From assembly GCA_023229575.1 (NCBI GenBank), contig JALNYZ010000023.1, positions 1-58,839 of the forward strand: DNA of 58,839 bases, written 5' to 3'. Origin of the DNA: Prolixibacteraceae bacterium. GTDB taxonomy: Bacteria > Bacteroidota > Bacteroidia > Bacteroidales > Prolixibacteraceae. Each line of letters starts with the position of its first letter. Position 1 is the first letter of the stretch. A program made the position numbers and the translations under genes. Of this stretch, positions 16,678 through 23,944 are shown piece after piece. The notes beneath the pieces are model-generated. The model was not told the origin of the DNA, did not search any database, and saw only the letters and a program-made list of their open reading frames with translations.

Positions 16678-17733
16678 TCATTGAATTATCCAATTTGACC
16701 AAATTTCTTTTAAAGCTTTAATCAGTAATTCATTTTCTGCGGCTGTACCGACCGTAATCCGCAATGATTCGCCACATAAGGCAACTTTGGAGCGGTCACG
16801 AACAATAATTTGACGCTCTACCAATTCCTGGTATATCTTCTTGGCTGCGACAGTTTTTACCAGGATGAAGTTGGCATCGCTGGGAAAAAGCTTCAGCACA
16901 ATTGGAAGTTTTATCAATTCCTTTGCCAGAATGTCTTTTTGCTGAAGAATGTTCTCTACCCATTTTACCTTTTGCTCTTCCAATTGAAGCATTTTCAATG
17001 CTTTTTCCTGGGTAAGAAGGTTGATGTTGTAGGGATATTTTATTTTGCTGAGAATGGCAATGATTTCGGGTGATGCAAAGGCCATACCCAACCGGATGGC
17101 AGCAAGACCCCAGGCTTTCGAGAGGGTTTGCAAAATGACGAGGTTTGGATATTGCTCCAGATTGGCCAATAGTGTTTTCTCCGGACAGAAATCGATGTAA
17201 GCTTCATCCAAAACAACCAATCCATTGAAATTACTGATGATCTTTAGCACTTCCATCTGGTTCAGTGCATTCCCGGTAGGATTGTTGGGTGAACATAAGA
17301 ATATCAATTTTGTTGCTGAATCGGTAGCCTCAAGGATCTTATCCGCATTAAGACTGAAATCTTCCTCCAGAAGCACTTCCCTGTAGGCGATGTTGTTGAT
17401 ATCTGCAGCCACTCGGTACATCCCGTAAGTGGGAGAGATAGCAACCACGTTATCGGTACCAGGTTCGCAAAAAGCCCGGAATAGCAGATCGATGGGTTCA
17501 TCGCTGCCGTTGCCGAGAAAGATGCGGTCTGGCGAAATCTTCTTGATTTTGCCAAGCTGATTTTTCAACGCCACCTGCCTTGGGTCCGGATAGCGGTTAT
17601 AGGGGGCATTGAAGGGATTTTCGTTGGCATCCAGAAAAACCGATGCTTCGCCGGTATATTCATCGCGTGCACTGGAGTAGGGCTGCAGGCTTCGTATGTT
17701 TTTTCGGGTAATATTTTGCAGACTAAAATTCAT
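16678..17733 (-). CDS. hisC: Histidinol-phosphate aminotransferase
   Basis: HisC is a PLP enzyme of fold type I that converts imidazole-acetol phosphate to histidinol phosphate using glutamate. The PLP Lys is in ILQTLSKAWGLAAIRLG. FLGNGSDEPIDLLFRAF, CSPNNPTGN and VVLDEAYIDF are diagnostic. The length of 351 is normal. It starts 27 bases after hisD. Confidence 0.95.
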   Translation of the reverse strand: MNFSLQNITRKNIRSLQPYSSARDEYTGEASVFLDANENPFNAPYNRYPDPRQVALKNQLGKIKKISPDRIFLGNGSDEPIDLLFRAFCEPGTDNVVAISPTYGMYRVAADINNIAYREVLLEEDFSLNADKILEATDSATKLIFLCSPNNPTGNALNQMEVLKIISNFNGLVVLDEAYIDFCPEKTLLANLEQYPNLVILQTLSKAWGLAAIRLGMAFASPEIIAILSKIKYPYNINLLTQEKALKMLQLEEQKVKWVENILQQKDILAKELIKLPIVLKLFPSDANFILVKTVAAKKIYQELVERQIIVRDRSKVALCGESLRITVGTAAENELLIKALKEIWSNWIIQ

Positions 17734-17760
17734 TCTCTTTCCAATTTCCCAATTTTCACA

Positions 17761-19038
17761 TTATTTCTTAATCCGAATCGTTACGGCATTCTTGTGTGCC
17801 CGAAGCAGTTCGGCTTCGGCCATGGTTTCGATAACCGGTCCCAGTTGCTCCAAACCTGCTTTGGTGATCTCCTGGTAAGTGATTTTTTTGCAAAAGCTGT
17901 CCAGGTTCAATCCGCTGACGGAGCGCGCCCAGCCGTTGGTGGGCAGGGTGTGGTTGGTTCCTGAGGCGTAGTCGCCGGCACTTTCCGGTGTATAATGGCC
18001 AATAAAAACCGAGCCCGCGCTTGTAACTTTTTCAGCAAGAGCGTGTGCATCGGCGGTTTGAAGAATCAGGTGTTCCGGCGCATATTCATTAATAAACGCC
18101 AATAGTTTCTCCATGGTGTCAAAGAGCAGCATTCGACTGTGACCAAGAGCCACAGTGGCTGTCTCCTTCCGGGGAAGTTGTTCCATCTGGAGCGCAAGCT
18201 CTGCTGAGACTTTCCCGAGTAGCGATTCCTCCGTGGTAACGAAGAGTACCTGGCTGTCGGGGCCATGTTCGGCCTGCGACAACAAATCGGATGCCACAAA
18301 AGCCGGATTGGCCGAGATATCTGCGACGACTGCCAGCTCGGATGGGCCAGCAGGCATGTCGATCGAGCAGGTGTTGATGGAGACATATTGTTTGGCAGCG
18401 GTGACCCAGGAGTTCCCCGGACCGAAAATCTTGTGCACTTTAGGCACTGTTTCAGTGCCATAGGCCATTGCTCCAATGGCCTGGATCCCTCCAATTTTGA
18501 ATACGCGTTGTACATTACACAGTCTTGCCGCAAATAGAATCGCGGGATGGACCTTTCCGGTGGTATCCGGTGGCGTGCAAAGGACTACCTCCTTGCAACC
18601 GGCTATCATTGCGGGCAGGGCCAACATTAGCACCGTTGAAAAAAGCGGTGCAGAACCTCCGGGAATATAAAGTCCAACCTTTTCGATCGGCATATTTTTT
18701 TGCCAGCAGATCACACCCGGTTGGGTTTCGACTTTTTGTACTGTCGTCTTCTGAGCCTCGTGAAAGGTGCGGATATTGTTTGCGGCAGTACGTATCGCCA
18801 TTGCCAGACCTGCTTCTATTTCAGTGTCAGCATTTGCAAATTCGAGCTCCGAAACCTGGAATAGTTCCAATTGGATCTTATCAAATTTGGACGTAAATTC
18901 CCTGACTGCTTCATCACCACGTGTACGGATCTTTTGCATGACCTCTTCCACGACGGGGAGTTTTTCTGCATAATCAGTAGTAGCCCTTGAAGTTAGCACA
19001 TTCCAGCTCTCTTTTGGCGGATAACGATAGGTTTGCAT
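17761..19038 (-). CDS. hisD: Histidinol dehydrogenase
   Basis: HisD oxidises histidinol to histidine in two NAD-dependent steps with a zinc ion. VGLYIPGGSAPLFSTVLM, GPGNSWVTAAKQ, IDMPAGPSELAVVAD, SQAEHGPDSQVLFVT and the C-terminal GLNLDSFCKK are conserved. The length of 425 is normal. It is 8 bases after hisG. Confidence 0.96.
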   Translation of the reverse strand: MQTYRYPPKESWNVLTSRATTDYAEKLPVVEEVMQKIRTRGDEAVREFTSKFDKIQLELFQVSELEFANADTEIEAGLAMAIRTAANNIRTFHEAQKTTVQKVETQPGVICWQKNMPIEKVGLYIPGGSAPLFSTVLMLALPAMIAGCKEVVLCTPPDTTGKVHPAILFAARLCNVQRVFKIGGIQAIGAMAYGTETVPKVHKIFGPGNSWVTAAKQYVSINTCSIDMPAGPSELAVVADISANPAFVASDLLSQAEHGPDSQVLFVTTEESLLGKVSAELALQMEQLPRKETATVALGHSRMLLFDTMEKLLAFINEYAPEHLILQTADAHALAEKVTSAGSVFIGHYTPESAGDYASGTNHTLPTNGWARSVSGLNLDSFCKKITYQEITKAGLEQLGPVIETMAEAELLRAHKNAVTIRIKK

Positions 19039-19046
19039 GGCGTTTA

Positions 19047-19907
19047 TCAGAAGATCATTTTCTCAATCGGTAATACGAGGATTCCTTCGGCACCGTTTCT
19101 TTTCAGGTTACCAATCACCTCCCAAAACTCTTTCTCAGCGATGACTGAGTGTAGTGAGCTCCATCCCTGTTTGGCCAACGGCATCAGCGTGGGTGAGGTC
19201 ATACCCGGGAGCACTTTGATAATCTGGTCAAGTTTTTCGTTGGGGGCATTCAGCAGGATGTACTTCTTGCCTTTGCCGTTTTCGACCGACTCGATCCGGA
19301 AGATGAGTTCATCCAGAATGGATTGCTTCTCCTTGGAAAGACTGGGGTTGGCCACCATAACGGCTTCGGATTTCATTACCACCTCTACCTCCTTCAGCCT
19401 GTTGCTGACAAGCGTACTGCCTGAACTAACGATGTCGAAGATGGCATCTGCAAGTCCGATACCAGGTGCGATCTCAACCGAGCCGGCGATGAAGTGAATA
19501 TCTGATTGAATGTTATTTTCAGCAAGGAAATCTTTGAGGATAGAGGGGTAGGAGGTGGCGATTTTTTTCCCATTGAACCAGTTGAGTCCGGGATATCCGA
19601 TATCCTTTGGGATAGCCAGCGACAGACGGCATTTGCTGAACCCCAGTGATTTTACAACCTCCACAATTTTTTTCTGCTCGTCCATCTCGTTTTTACCCAC
19701 GATGCCAACATCTGCTACGCCATCGGCCACGCACTGTGGAATATCATCATCCCTCAGGTAGAGAACCTCGAGTGGAAAATTTTTGGCCGAAGAGATGAGC
19801 CTTCTTTTCCCTTCGATCAGCTTGATGCCTGTCTCTTCGAGAAGAAGCAGCGACTCTTCGTTCAACCGGCCTTTGGTTTGAATAGCGATACGTAATGTTG
19901 TCTCCAT
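19047..19907 (-). CDS. hisG: ATP phosphoribosyltransferase (long form)
   Basis: HisG catalyses the committed step, joining ATP and PRPP. The 286-residue length and the C-terminal region after about residue 215 (the ACT-like regulatory domain) mark the long, histidine-inhibited form. RIAIQTKGRLNEESLLLLE, GVADVGIVGKNE and SGSTLVSNRLKEVE (PRPP loop) are visible. It is the first structural gene and its start codon is 14 bases downstream of the attenuator hairpin, so it is the point of control. Confidence 0.96.
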   Translation of the reverse strand: METTLRIAIQTKGRLNEESLLLLEETGIKLIEGKRRLISSAKNFPLEVLYLRDDDIPQCVADGVADVGIVGKNEMDEQKKIVEVVKSLGFSKCRLSLAIPKDIGYPGLNWFNGKKIATSYPSILKDFLAENNIQSDIHFIAGSVEIAPGIGLADAIFDIVSSGSTLVSNRLKEVEVVMKSEAVMVANPSLSKEKQSILDELIFRIESVENGKGKKYILLNAPNEKLDQIIKVLPGMTSPTLMPLAKQGWSSLHSVIAEKEFWEVIGNLKRNGAEGILVLPIEKMIF

Positions 19908-19921
19908 ATTGTTTTAAATGA

Positions 19922-19954
19922 AGGCAGGCTTACCTTTTGAGGGTAAGCCTGCCT
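19922..19954 (-). promoter_or_regulatory. his attenuator hairpin (perfect 13-bp stem)
   Basis: On the minus strand AGGCAGGCTTACC, a 7-base loop and GGTAAGCCTGCCT form a perfect 13-bp hairpin that ends 14 bases before the hisG ATG. Its 5' arm contains GCTTACC, which can instead pair with GGTAAGC at 19991-19997. Only a weak T run follows, so the hairpin may end transcription inefficiently or block translation of hisG. Confidence 0.85.
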
Positions 19955-19987
19955 ATGATTTGTTCTATATTTTTAGAATGATCAACT

Positions 19988-19997
19988 CCAGCTTACC
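19988..19997 (-). promoter_or_regulatory. Anti-attenuator segment adjoining the leader stop codon
   Basis: On the minus strand GGTAAGCTGG follows directly after the TAA of the leader peptide. GGTAAGC is identical to the 3' arm of the attenuator stem and complementary to its 5' arm. A ribosome finishing the leader would cover this segment and let the attenuator form. A ribosome held at the His codons upstream would leave it free to pair. Confidence 0.75.
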
Positions 19998-20045
19998 TTA
20001 TGGCAAGAGATGGTGATGGCCCAAATGGAAGTTGATATTTGTCAT
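19998..20045 (-). CDS. hisL: Histidine operon leader peptide
   Basis: A 15-codon open frame encodes MTNINFHLGHHHLLP followed by TAA, 90 bases upstream of hisG. Four of fifteen residues are His, three of them consecutive (CAT CAC CAT), just before a pair of mutually exclusive hairpins. This is the classical design of amino-acid attenuation: scarcity of charged tRNA-His stalls the ribosome on the His run. A -7-like element TATCATTG (one mismatch to TAnnTTTG) lies at 20061-20068 on the same strand. The frame is too short for routine gene finders. Confidence 0.85.
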   Translation of the reverse strand: MTNINFHLGHHHLLP

Positions 20046-20124
20046 GTTTATTTCTTTCTGCAATGATAAGTAAAAAAATAATAGGAAAGAGGAGTGAATG
20101 TGAAATTTTTGTTACCAAAAGGAA

Positions 20125-20213
20125 GTGACTAAAGTATTTAAAGTGTCTAGAGTGCCTAAAGTTGAGGGACTCCCAACTTTAGACACTCTAGACACTTTAG
20201 TGCACTTTAGGCA
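20125..20213. repeat. Inverted repeat with arms of 9-mer GTGACTAAA-type words
   Basis: Arms 20139-20164 and 20174-20199 are reverse complements except for one position, around the loop AGGGACTCC. The left arm parses into 9-base units GTGACTAAA, GTATTTAAA, GTGTCTAGA, GTGCCTAAA. It lies between the stop of norB and the his leader, on norB's 3' side. The same unit is in tandem at 5020-5046. Confidence 0.9.
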
Positions 20214-20214
20214 T

Positions 20215-22452
20215 TTATTTCTTCAGGGACCACCCTGTTTTCAACCCGAAGATAAACCAGGCCAGGGCGATTGTTCCGAAGGCAAACATTGTATCTCCGA
20301 TCATTCTGAGCCATTTGAAGGTCAGGATAAAGGGCTGTTGCATAAATTCTGCCGAACGGGCGTACCACAATCCTTCCTTCACACTGGCCAGTGTTTGTGC
20401 CAGTCCTACCGGGAGAAGACTGAATAGGATCATGGAAGTCAAACCGATGTTGATGCTCCAGAAGGCAAATTTCAGCCATTTTTCGTTCCAGACTGCCTCT
20501 TTGTCCATGTCTCTCAGAACAAAAAGCATCAATCCGATTCCGAGCATACCATAAACCCCAAAGAGTGCAGCATGGCCATGAACAGCGGTGGTGTTAAGCC
20601 CCTGCATGTAATAAAGGGCGATCGGAGGATTGATCAGGAAACCAAAGATGCCGGCGCCAACCAAATTCCAGAATGCTACCGCGATAAAGCAGTTGATGGC
20701 CCATTTGTATTTTCTGATCCATTCGTTGCTACCATTCAATTTGAGATTGTCGTATGCTTCGAAGCCCATCAACACCAGCGGGACCACTTCCAATGCGCTG
20801 AAGGTGGCCCCCAGTGCCATGACTGCGGTTGGAGTACCTGTAAAATAGAGGTGATGGAATGTACCCAGGATACCACCCGACAAAAATACGACAGTCGAAA
20901 AGAGCACTGCTGTTGTAGCAGTTGCTGCTTTGATGATTTGCATACGAACAAACAAAAAGGCAGTCACCACAGCAGCAAAAACCTCAAAAAATCCCTCTAC
21001 CCAAAGGTGAACGACCCACCAACGCCAGTATTCTGCTACCGCGAGGTTTGTTTGACGTCCCCACATCAGTCCGGCACCGTAAAATGCGGCAATTGCGATG
21101 GATGAGATAAGAAATAATATCAATAGGTTGCGGCTTTCCGATTTTACTTTCAGGGCAGGCCAAATGGCCCTTCCCATCAGGAATAACCAGATGAACAATC
21201 CCAGGAACAGAAAGATTTGCCAGAAACGGCCAAGATCGACATATTCGTATCCCTGGTGACCAAACCAGAAGTTCTGAATGTATCCCAGCTTTTGCATGAC
21301 ACCCATCCACTGGCCTGCCAGCGAACCCACGACAATCACAAGCAATGCCAGGAATAGGAAATTTACCCCTATTTTCTGATATTTTGGTTCAACCCCTGAA
21401 ATGGCTGGGGCATAATAGAGTCCGGTTGCAAGCCATGAGGTTGCGATCCAGAAAATGGCAATCTGAATGTGCCAGGTACGTGAAATGGAATAAGGAAGCC
21501 ATTGTGCCAGGGGAACACCAAAAAATGCCTGTCCTTCAACGGTATAGTGAGCCGTGATAATCCCCGCAACGACCTGAACCAGAAACAACGCCGAAACGAT
21601 CCAGAAATATTTGACGGTTGCTTTTTGCGAGGGGGTTTGAACATAGTCGGCCAATGGAAATTTGGACGGTATTTCATCCACGCTCTCCTCTCTCTTGCGG
21701 GCATAGTAGAATCCCATCATACCGATTCCGGCCAGCAAAAGGATGACACTAAAACCAGTCCACAAGAGCAAGGCTCCGGTTGGATGGTTGCCAACTAACT
21801 CTTCGGATGGCCAGTTGTTTGTGTAAGTGATATCCTGCCCAACCCGTTGCGTAACACATGCCCAGGAAGTCCAGAAATAGAAGGCATTTAGTGGTTTTGT
21901 CCTTTCCTGGGATTTGATGGCGTTGTCAGGGATGCTGTAGGCCTGCCTTAGTTTAAGTAGCGCCGGATCATTGGTAAACAATCCGCTGTAAAATTTGCCG
22001 TTTGAAGAAATGGCCTCGGCCCTGTCGGTCGAAATGGTGATGGTTTTACTTTGGGGATCGTAGGTGTTTTTCCTTATTTCACGTTGCAATGTAATCTTTA
22101 GCGCGGCTTTGTTCTCGTCCGTTTGTTCGTTGTATGGCTTACCTGTTGTTTTGATAGCCAGATTATTCAGGATAAAGAGCGCTTCCTTGTGCAGCCAATC
22201 GGCACTCCAGTCGGGCGCCTGGTAAGCGCCGTGGCCCCAGATGGTGCCCATTTCCTGTCCACCCATCGATTGCCAGACATTCTGGCCATCTTTGATATCT
22301 TGTCCGGTAAAAAGCAAGGTGCCATCCGATGTCACCACCTTATCGGGAATTGGAGGTGCCTCGCGGTAAATTTCGATGCCGTAGTAGATCAGAACGGCAA
22401 AAGAGATGGTCATAACGGCTATGAAGCCCAACCAAAGTTTCTTAGGTGTCAT
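20215..22452 (-). CDS. norB: Quinol-dependent nitric oxide reductase (qNor)
   Basis: The 745-residue protein is a single-subunit member of the heme-copper oxidase superfamily that reduces 2 NO to N2O with quinol electrons. The N-terminal extension (about residues 1-230) resembles the fused NorC-like region of qNor, without a heme c CxxCH. Haem and FeB ligands lie in SRTWHIQIAIFW (near 332), VVHLWVEGFFEVF (near 482), TFHHLYFTG (near 532) and VHGHAALFGVYG (near 624). It follows the hemerythrin gene by 32 bases, so the pair forms an operon. A detoxifying role fits the neighbouring regulator; no other denitrification genes are here. Confidence 0.93.
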   Translation of the reverse strand: MTPKKLWLGFIAVMTISFAVLIYYGIEIYREAPPIPDKVVTSDGTLLFTGQDIKDGQNVWQSMGGQEMGTIWGHGAYQAPDWSADWLHKEALFILNNLAIKTTGKPYNEQTDENKAALKITLQREIRKNTYDPQSKTITISTDRAEAISSNGKFYSGLFTNDPALLKLRQAYSIPDNAIKSQERTKPLNAFYFWTSWACVTQRVGQDITYTNNWPSEELVGNHPTGALLLWTGFSVILLLAGIGMMGFYYARKREESVDEIPSKFPLADYVQTPSQKATVKYFWIVSALFLVQVVAGIITAHYTVEGQAFFGVPLAQWLPYSISRTWHIQIAIFWIATSWLATGLYYAPAISGVEPKYQKIGVNFLFLALLVIVVGSLAGQWMGVMQKLGYIQNFWFGHQGYEYVDLGRFWQIFLFLGLFIWLFLMGRAIWPALKVKSESRNLLILFLISSIAIAAFYGAGLMWGRQTNLAVAEYWRWWVVHLWVEGFFEVFAAVVTAFLFVRMQIIKAATATTAVLFSTVVFLSGGILGTFHHLYFTGTPTAVMALGATFSALEVVPLVLMGFEAYDNLKLNGSNEWIRKYKWAINCFIAVAFWNLVGAGIFGFLINPPIALYYMQGLNTTAVHGHAALFGVYGMLGIGLMLFVLRDMDKEAVWNEKWLKFAFWSINIGLTSMILFSLLPVGLAQTLASVKEGLWYARSAEFMQQPFILTFKWLRMIGDTMFAFGTIALAWFIFGLKTGWSLKK

Positions 22453-22484
22453 AATGATTGAATTAAAAATAGATGAAATGTTAA

Positions 22485-23036
22485 TTAATTGGTTGTGAGA
22501 TATATGTTAGCAAGAATTTCGATTCGGACGATAAAATCGCTGGCTGAAATGCCATTTTCGGAACCGTTATCGATCCATTGGAACTGGTCCAGAAGTGACT
22601 GTTGATTTTCCATGGTCAGGATATTGTCAGCCATACGGAACAAAATGTTGTTCTCTTTTGCTATGTGATTCGTCAACAATTCGGTATAACCCAGCATATT
22701 TTGGTAAACCTGTGCCATTGCCTCTTTTGTCCCATTCCTGTACAATTGAATGTTTTCAGACATCCCTTTCACAAATGTCCTGCCCTGGTCATGATCCATC
22801 AGCATCACAGCCACTGGGCCCTGTTGCATTGAGAAGCCCTTCTCAGCCATAAGCGGGAAAAGCAATGTCTCCTCTTTTGCGTGGTGAAGTCCGTCGGCAA
22901 ATTGTCTGATCAGTGTGACCACCTCCTCCAGATGGGACATAGTTGGTTCCTGTTGTTTGACCATTGCTTCCATCACTTCGATTAATTTCAAAATGTGTTG
23001 GTGGTCGTTTTCTAAATTTTGTGTTGCCCTAACCAT
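22485..23036 (-). CDS. Hemerythrin-domain protein of the NO-response operon
   Basis: The 183-residue protein has the hemerythrin-like di-iron ligand pattern: LENDHQHILKLIE, ADGLHHAKEETLLFPLM, MLMDHDQGRTF and LLTNHIAKENNILFRMAD. Such stand-alone proteins bind O2 or NO, or help repair iron centres. I placed the start at ATG 23036, because upstream in-frame codons to 23171 would run through the promoter at 23083-23113. It is transcribed with norB and divergently from an Rrf2 regulator. Confidence 0.88.
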   Translation of the reverse strand: MVRATQNLENDHQHILKLIEVMEAMVKQQEPTMSHLEEVVTLIRQFADGLHHAKEETLLFPLMAEKGFSMQQGPVAVMLMDHDQGRTFVKGMSENIQLYRNGTKEAMAQVYQNMLGYTELLTNHIAKENNILFRMADNILTMENQQSLLDQFQWIDNGSENGISASDFIVRIEILANIYLTTN

Positions 23037-23082
23037 AATTTTATTCCTTTTTTGATCCTCTTTTTCACGAAGTTTTTCAGCA

Positions 23083-23113
23083 CAAATATAAAAATATTTT
23101 AATAAAAGACAAA
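23083..23113 (-). promoter_or_regulatory. Promoter of the hemerythrin-norB operon
   Basis: On the minus strand TTTG (23110-23113), a 19-base spacer and TATATTTG (23083-23090) match the Bacteroidota promoter consensus TTTG-N19-TAnnTTTG exactly. The predicted start of transcription is about 40 bases upstream of the hemerythrin ATG. Confidence 0.85.
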
Positions 23114-23124
23114 AAGGTCTTATA
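23103..23124. promoter_or_regulatory. Palindrome over the -33 element, candidate Rrf2 operator
   Basis: TAAAAGAC-AAAAAG-GTCTTATA is an inverted repeat with 7 of 8 matching positions per arm. It overlaps the -33 TTTG of the hemerythrin-norB promoter and sits 27 bases upstream of the -7 element of the divergent rrf2 gene. A repressor bound here would block the norB operon. The protein that binds is inferred. Confidence 0.55.
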
Positions 23125-23150
23125 ATATTTAGATTAGATCTATTTTTTTG

Positions 23151-23158
23151 TATTTTTG
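23151..23158 (+). promoter_or_regulatory. Putative -7 element of the rrf2 gene
   Basis: TATTTTTG is an exact TAnnTTTG match. It contains the TTG that would open the longest reading frame, so translation must begin further downstream, at GTG 23189. Confidence 0.55.
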
Positions 23159-23188
23159 AACTTCGATTCACTTAGAAACCAATCGGCC

Positions 23189-23638
23189 GTGTTTAAAAAA
23201 GAGACAGAATATGCATTGAGAGGAATGGTTTACATTCAGTTACAAAATCTGAAGGAACGCCGGCCCGGTGTAGCTGAGATAGCCCATGAGATTGAAGCCC
23301 CCTATTTTTTTACAGCCAAGATTTTTCAGCGCCTTGCCAAACGGGGATTTGTGAAGTCTATGAAAGGGAAAGGTGGCGGGTTTTACATCGAACCGGAAAA
23401 GAAGGATTTACCTTTAAAAGAACTCATCATCGCCATCGAAGGGGATGAGCTTTTTGTTGGCTGTGGTTTTGGATTAAAAAACTGTGATGAAAGCAACCCT
23501 TGTCCGTTACATCATCAATATGGCATGATCCGTGATCAGATCAACCGACTGGTGGCAGGTGAAACCATCCAGTCACTTGCCTGGAATACACTGAATAAGA
23601 CGCTGGCTTTTTCCAGGGAAAATGCTGAGGAAAGATAA
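23189..23638 (+). CDS. Rrf2 family transcriptional regulator (NsrR-like)
   Basis: The product of about 149 residues has the Rrf2 winged-helix start FKKETEYALRGMVYIQ, the recognition region EIAHEIEAPYFFTAKIFQRL and the wing GFVKSMKGKGGGFYIEP. Three Cys in VGCGFGLKNCDESNPCPLHH match the Fe-S ligand positions of NsrR/IscR-type members. The GTG start agrees with the -7 element at 23151 and with usual family N-termini; a TTG at 23156 would add 11 residues. Its divergent position suggests it senses NO through an Fe-S cluster and represses norB, which is inference. Confidence 0.88.
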   Translation: MFKKETEYALRGMVYIQLQNLKERRPGVAEIAHEIEAPYFFTAKIFQRLAKRGFVKSMKGKGGGFYIEPEKKDLPLKELIIAIEGDELFVGCGFGLKNCDESNPCPLHHQYGMIRDQINRLVAGETIQSLAWNTLNKTLAFSRENAEER

Positions 23639-23797
23639 GACGGGAAGATTAGGGAGAGAAGGAAAGACTGCTAATTAATGTGAATTGGGTATCTGTTAAT
23701 AATCTGGTGGGGAACGGAAGAAGAAGGTAATTGGTCGCTTAGAAGCCTTCGTGTATTATATATTGAGGATATAGCATACCTAAATGCTATTAAAACC

Positions 23798-23944
23798 ATG
23801 ATTGAATTAAAGGTGGCTGATGAAACCTATATTCTCGCTGATAATAAGATGAGCCGAGTAGAGGAGGGAAGAGAACAATTCAGGCACGGTAAAACGATTT
23901 CCAATGAATCTCTAAAGGCTGAAATTGATCAATGGTTAAATTAG
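23798..23944 (+). CDS. Small antitoxin-like protein (48 aa), orphan
   Basis: A 48-codon frame starts ATG at 23798 and reads MIELKVADETYILADNKMSR and onward, ending ISNESLKAEIDQWLN. The C-terminal pattern xxEGxxQxxxGKxISxExLxxEIxxWL resembles small antitoxins of RelE/ParE-type modules. No toxin frame follows: the gene ends 9 bases inside the convergent copA gene. It may be a real orphan antitoxin or a remnant. The frame is open upstream for about 37 codons without a good start. Confidence 0.5.
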   Translation: MIELKVADETYILADNKMSRVEEGREQFRHGKTISNESLKAEIDQWLN

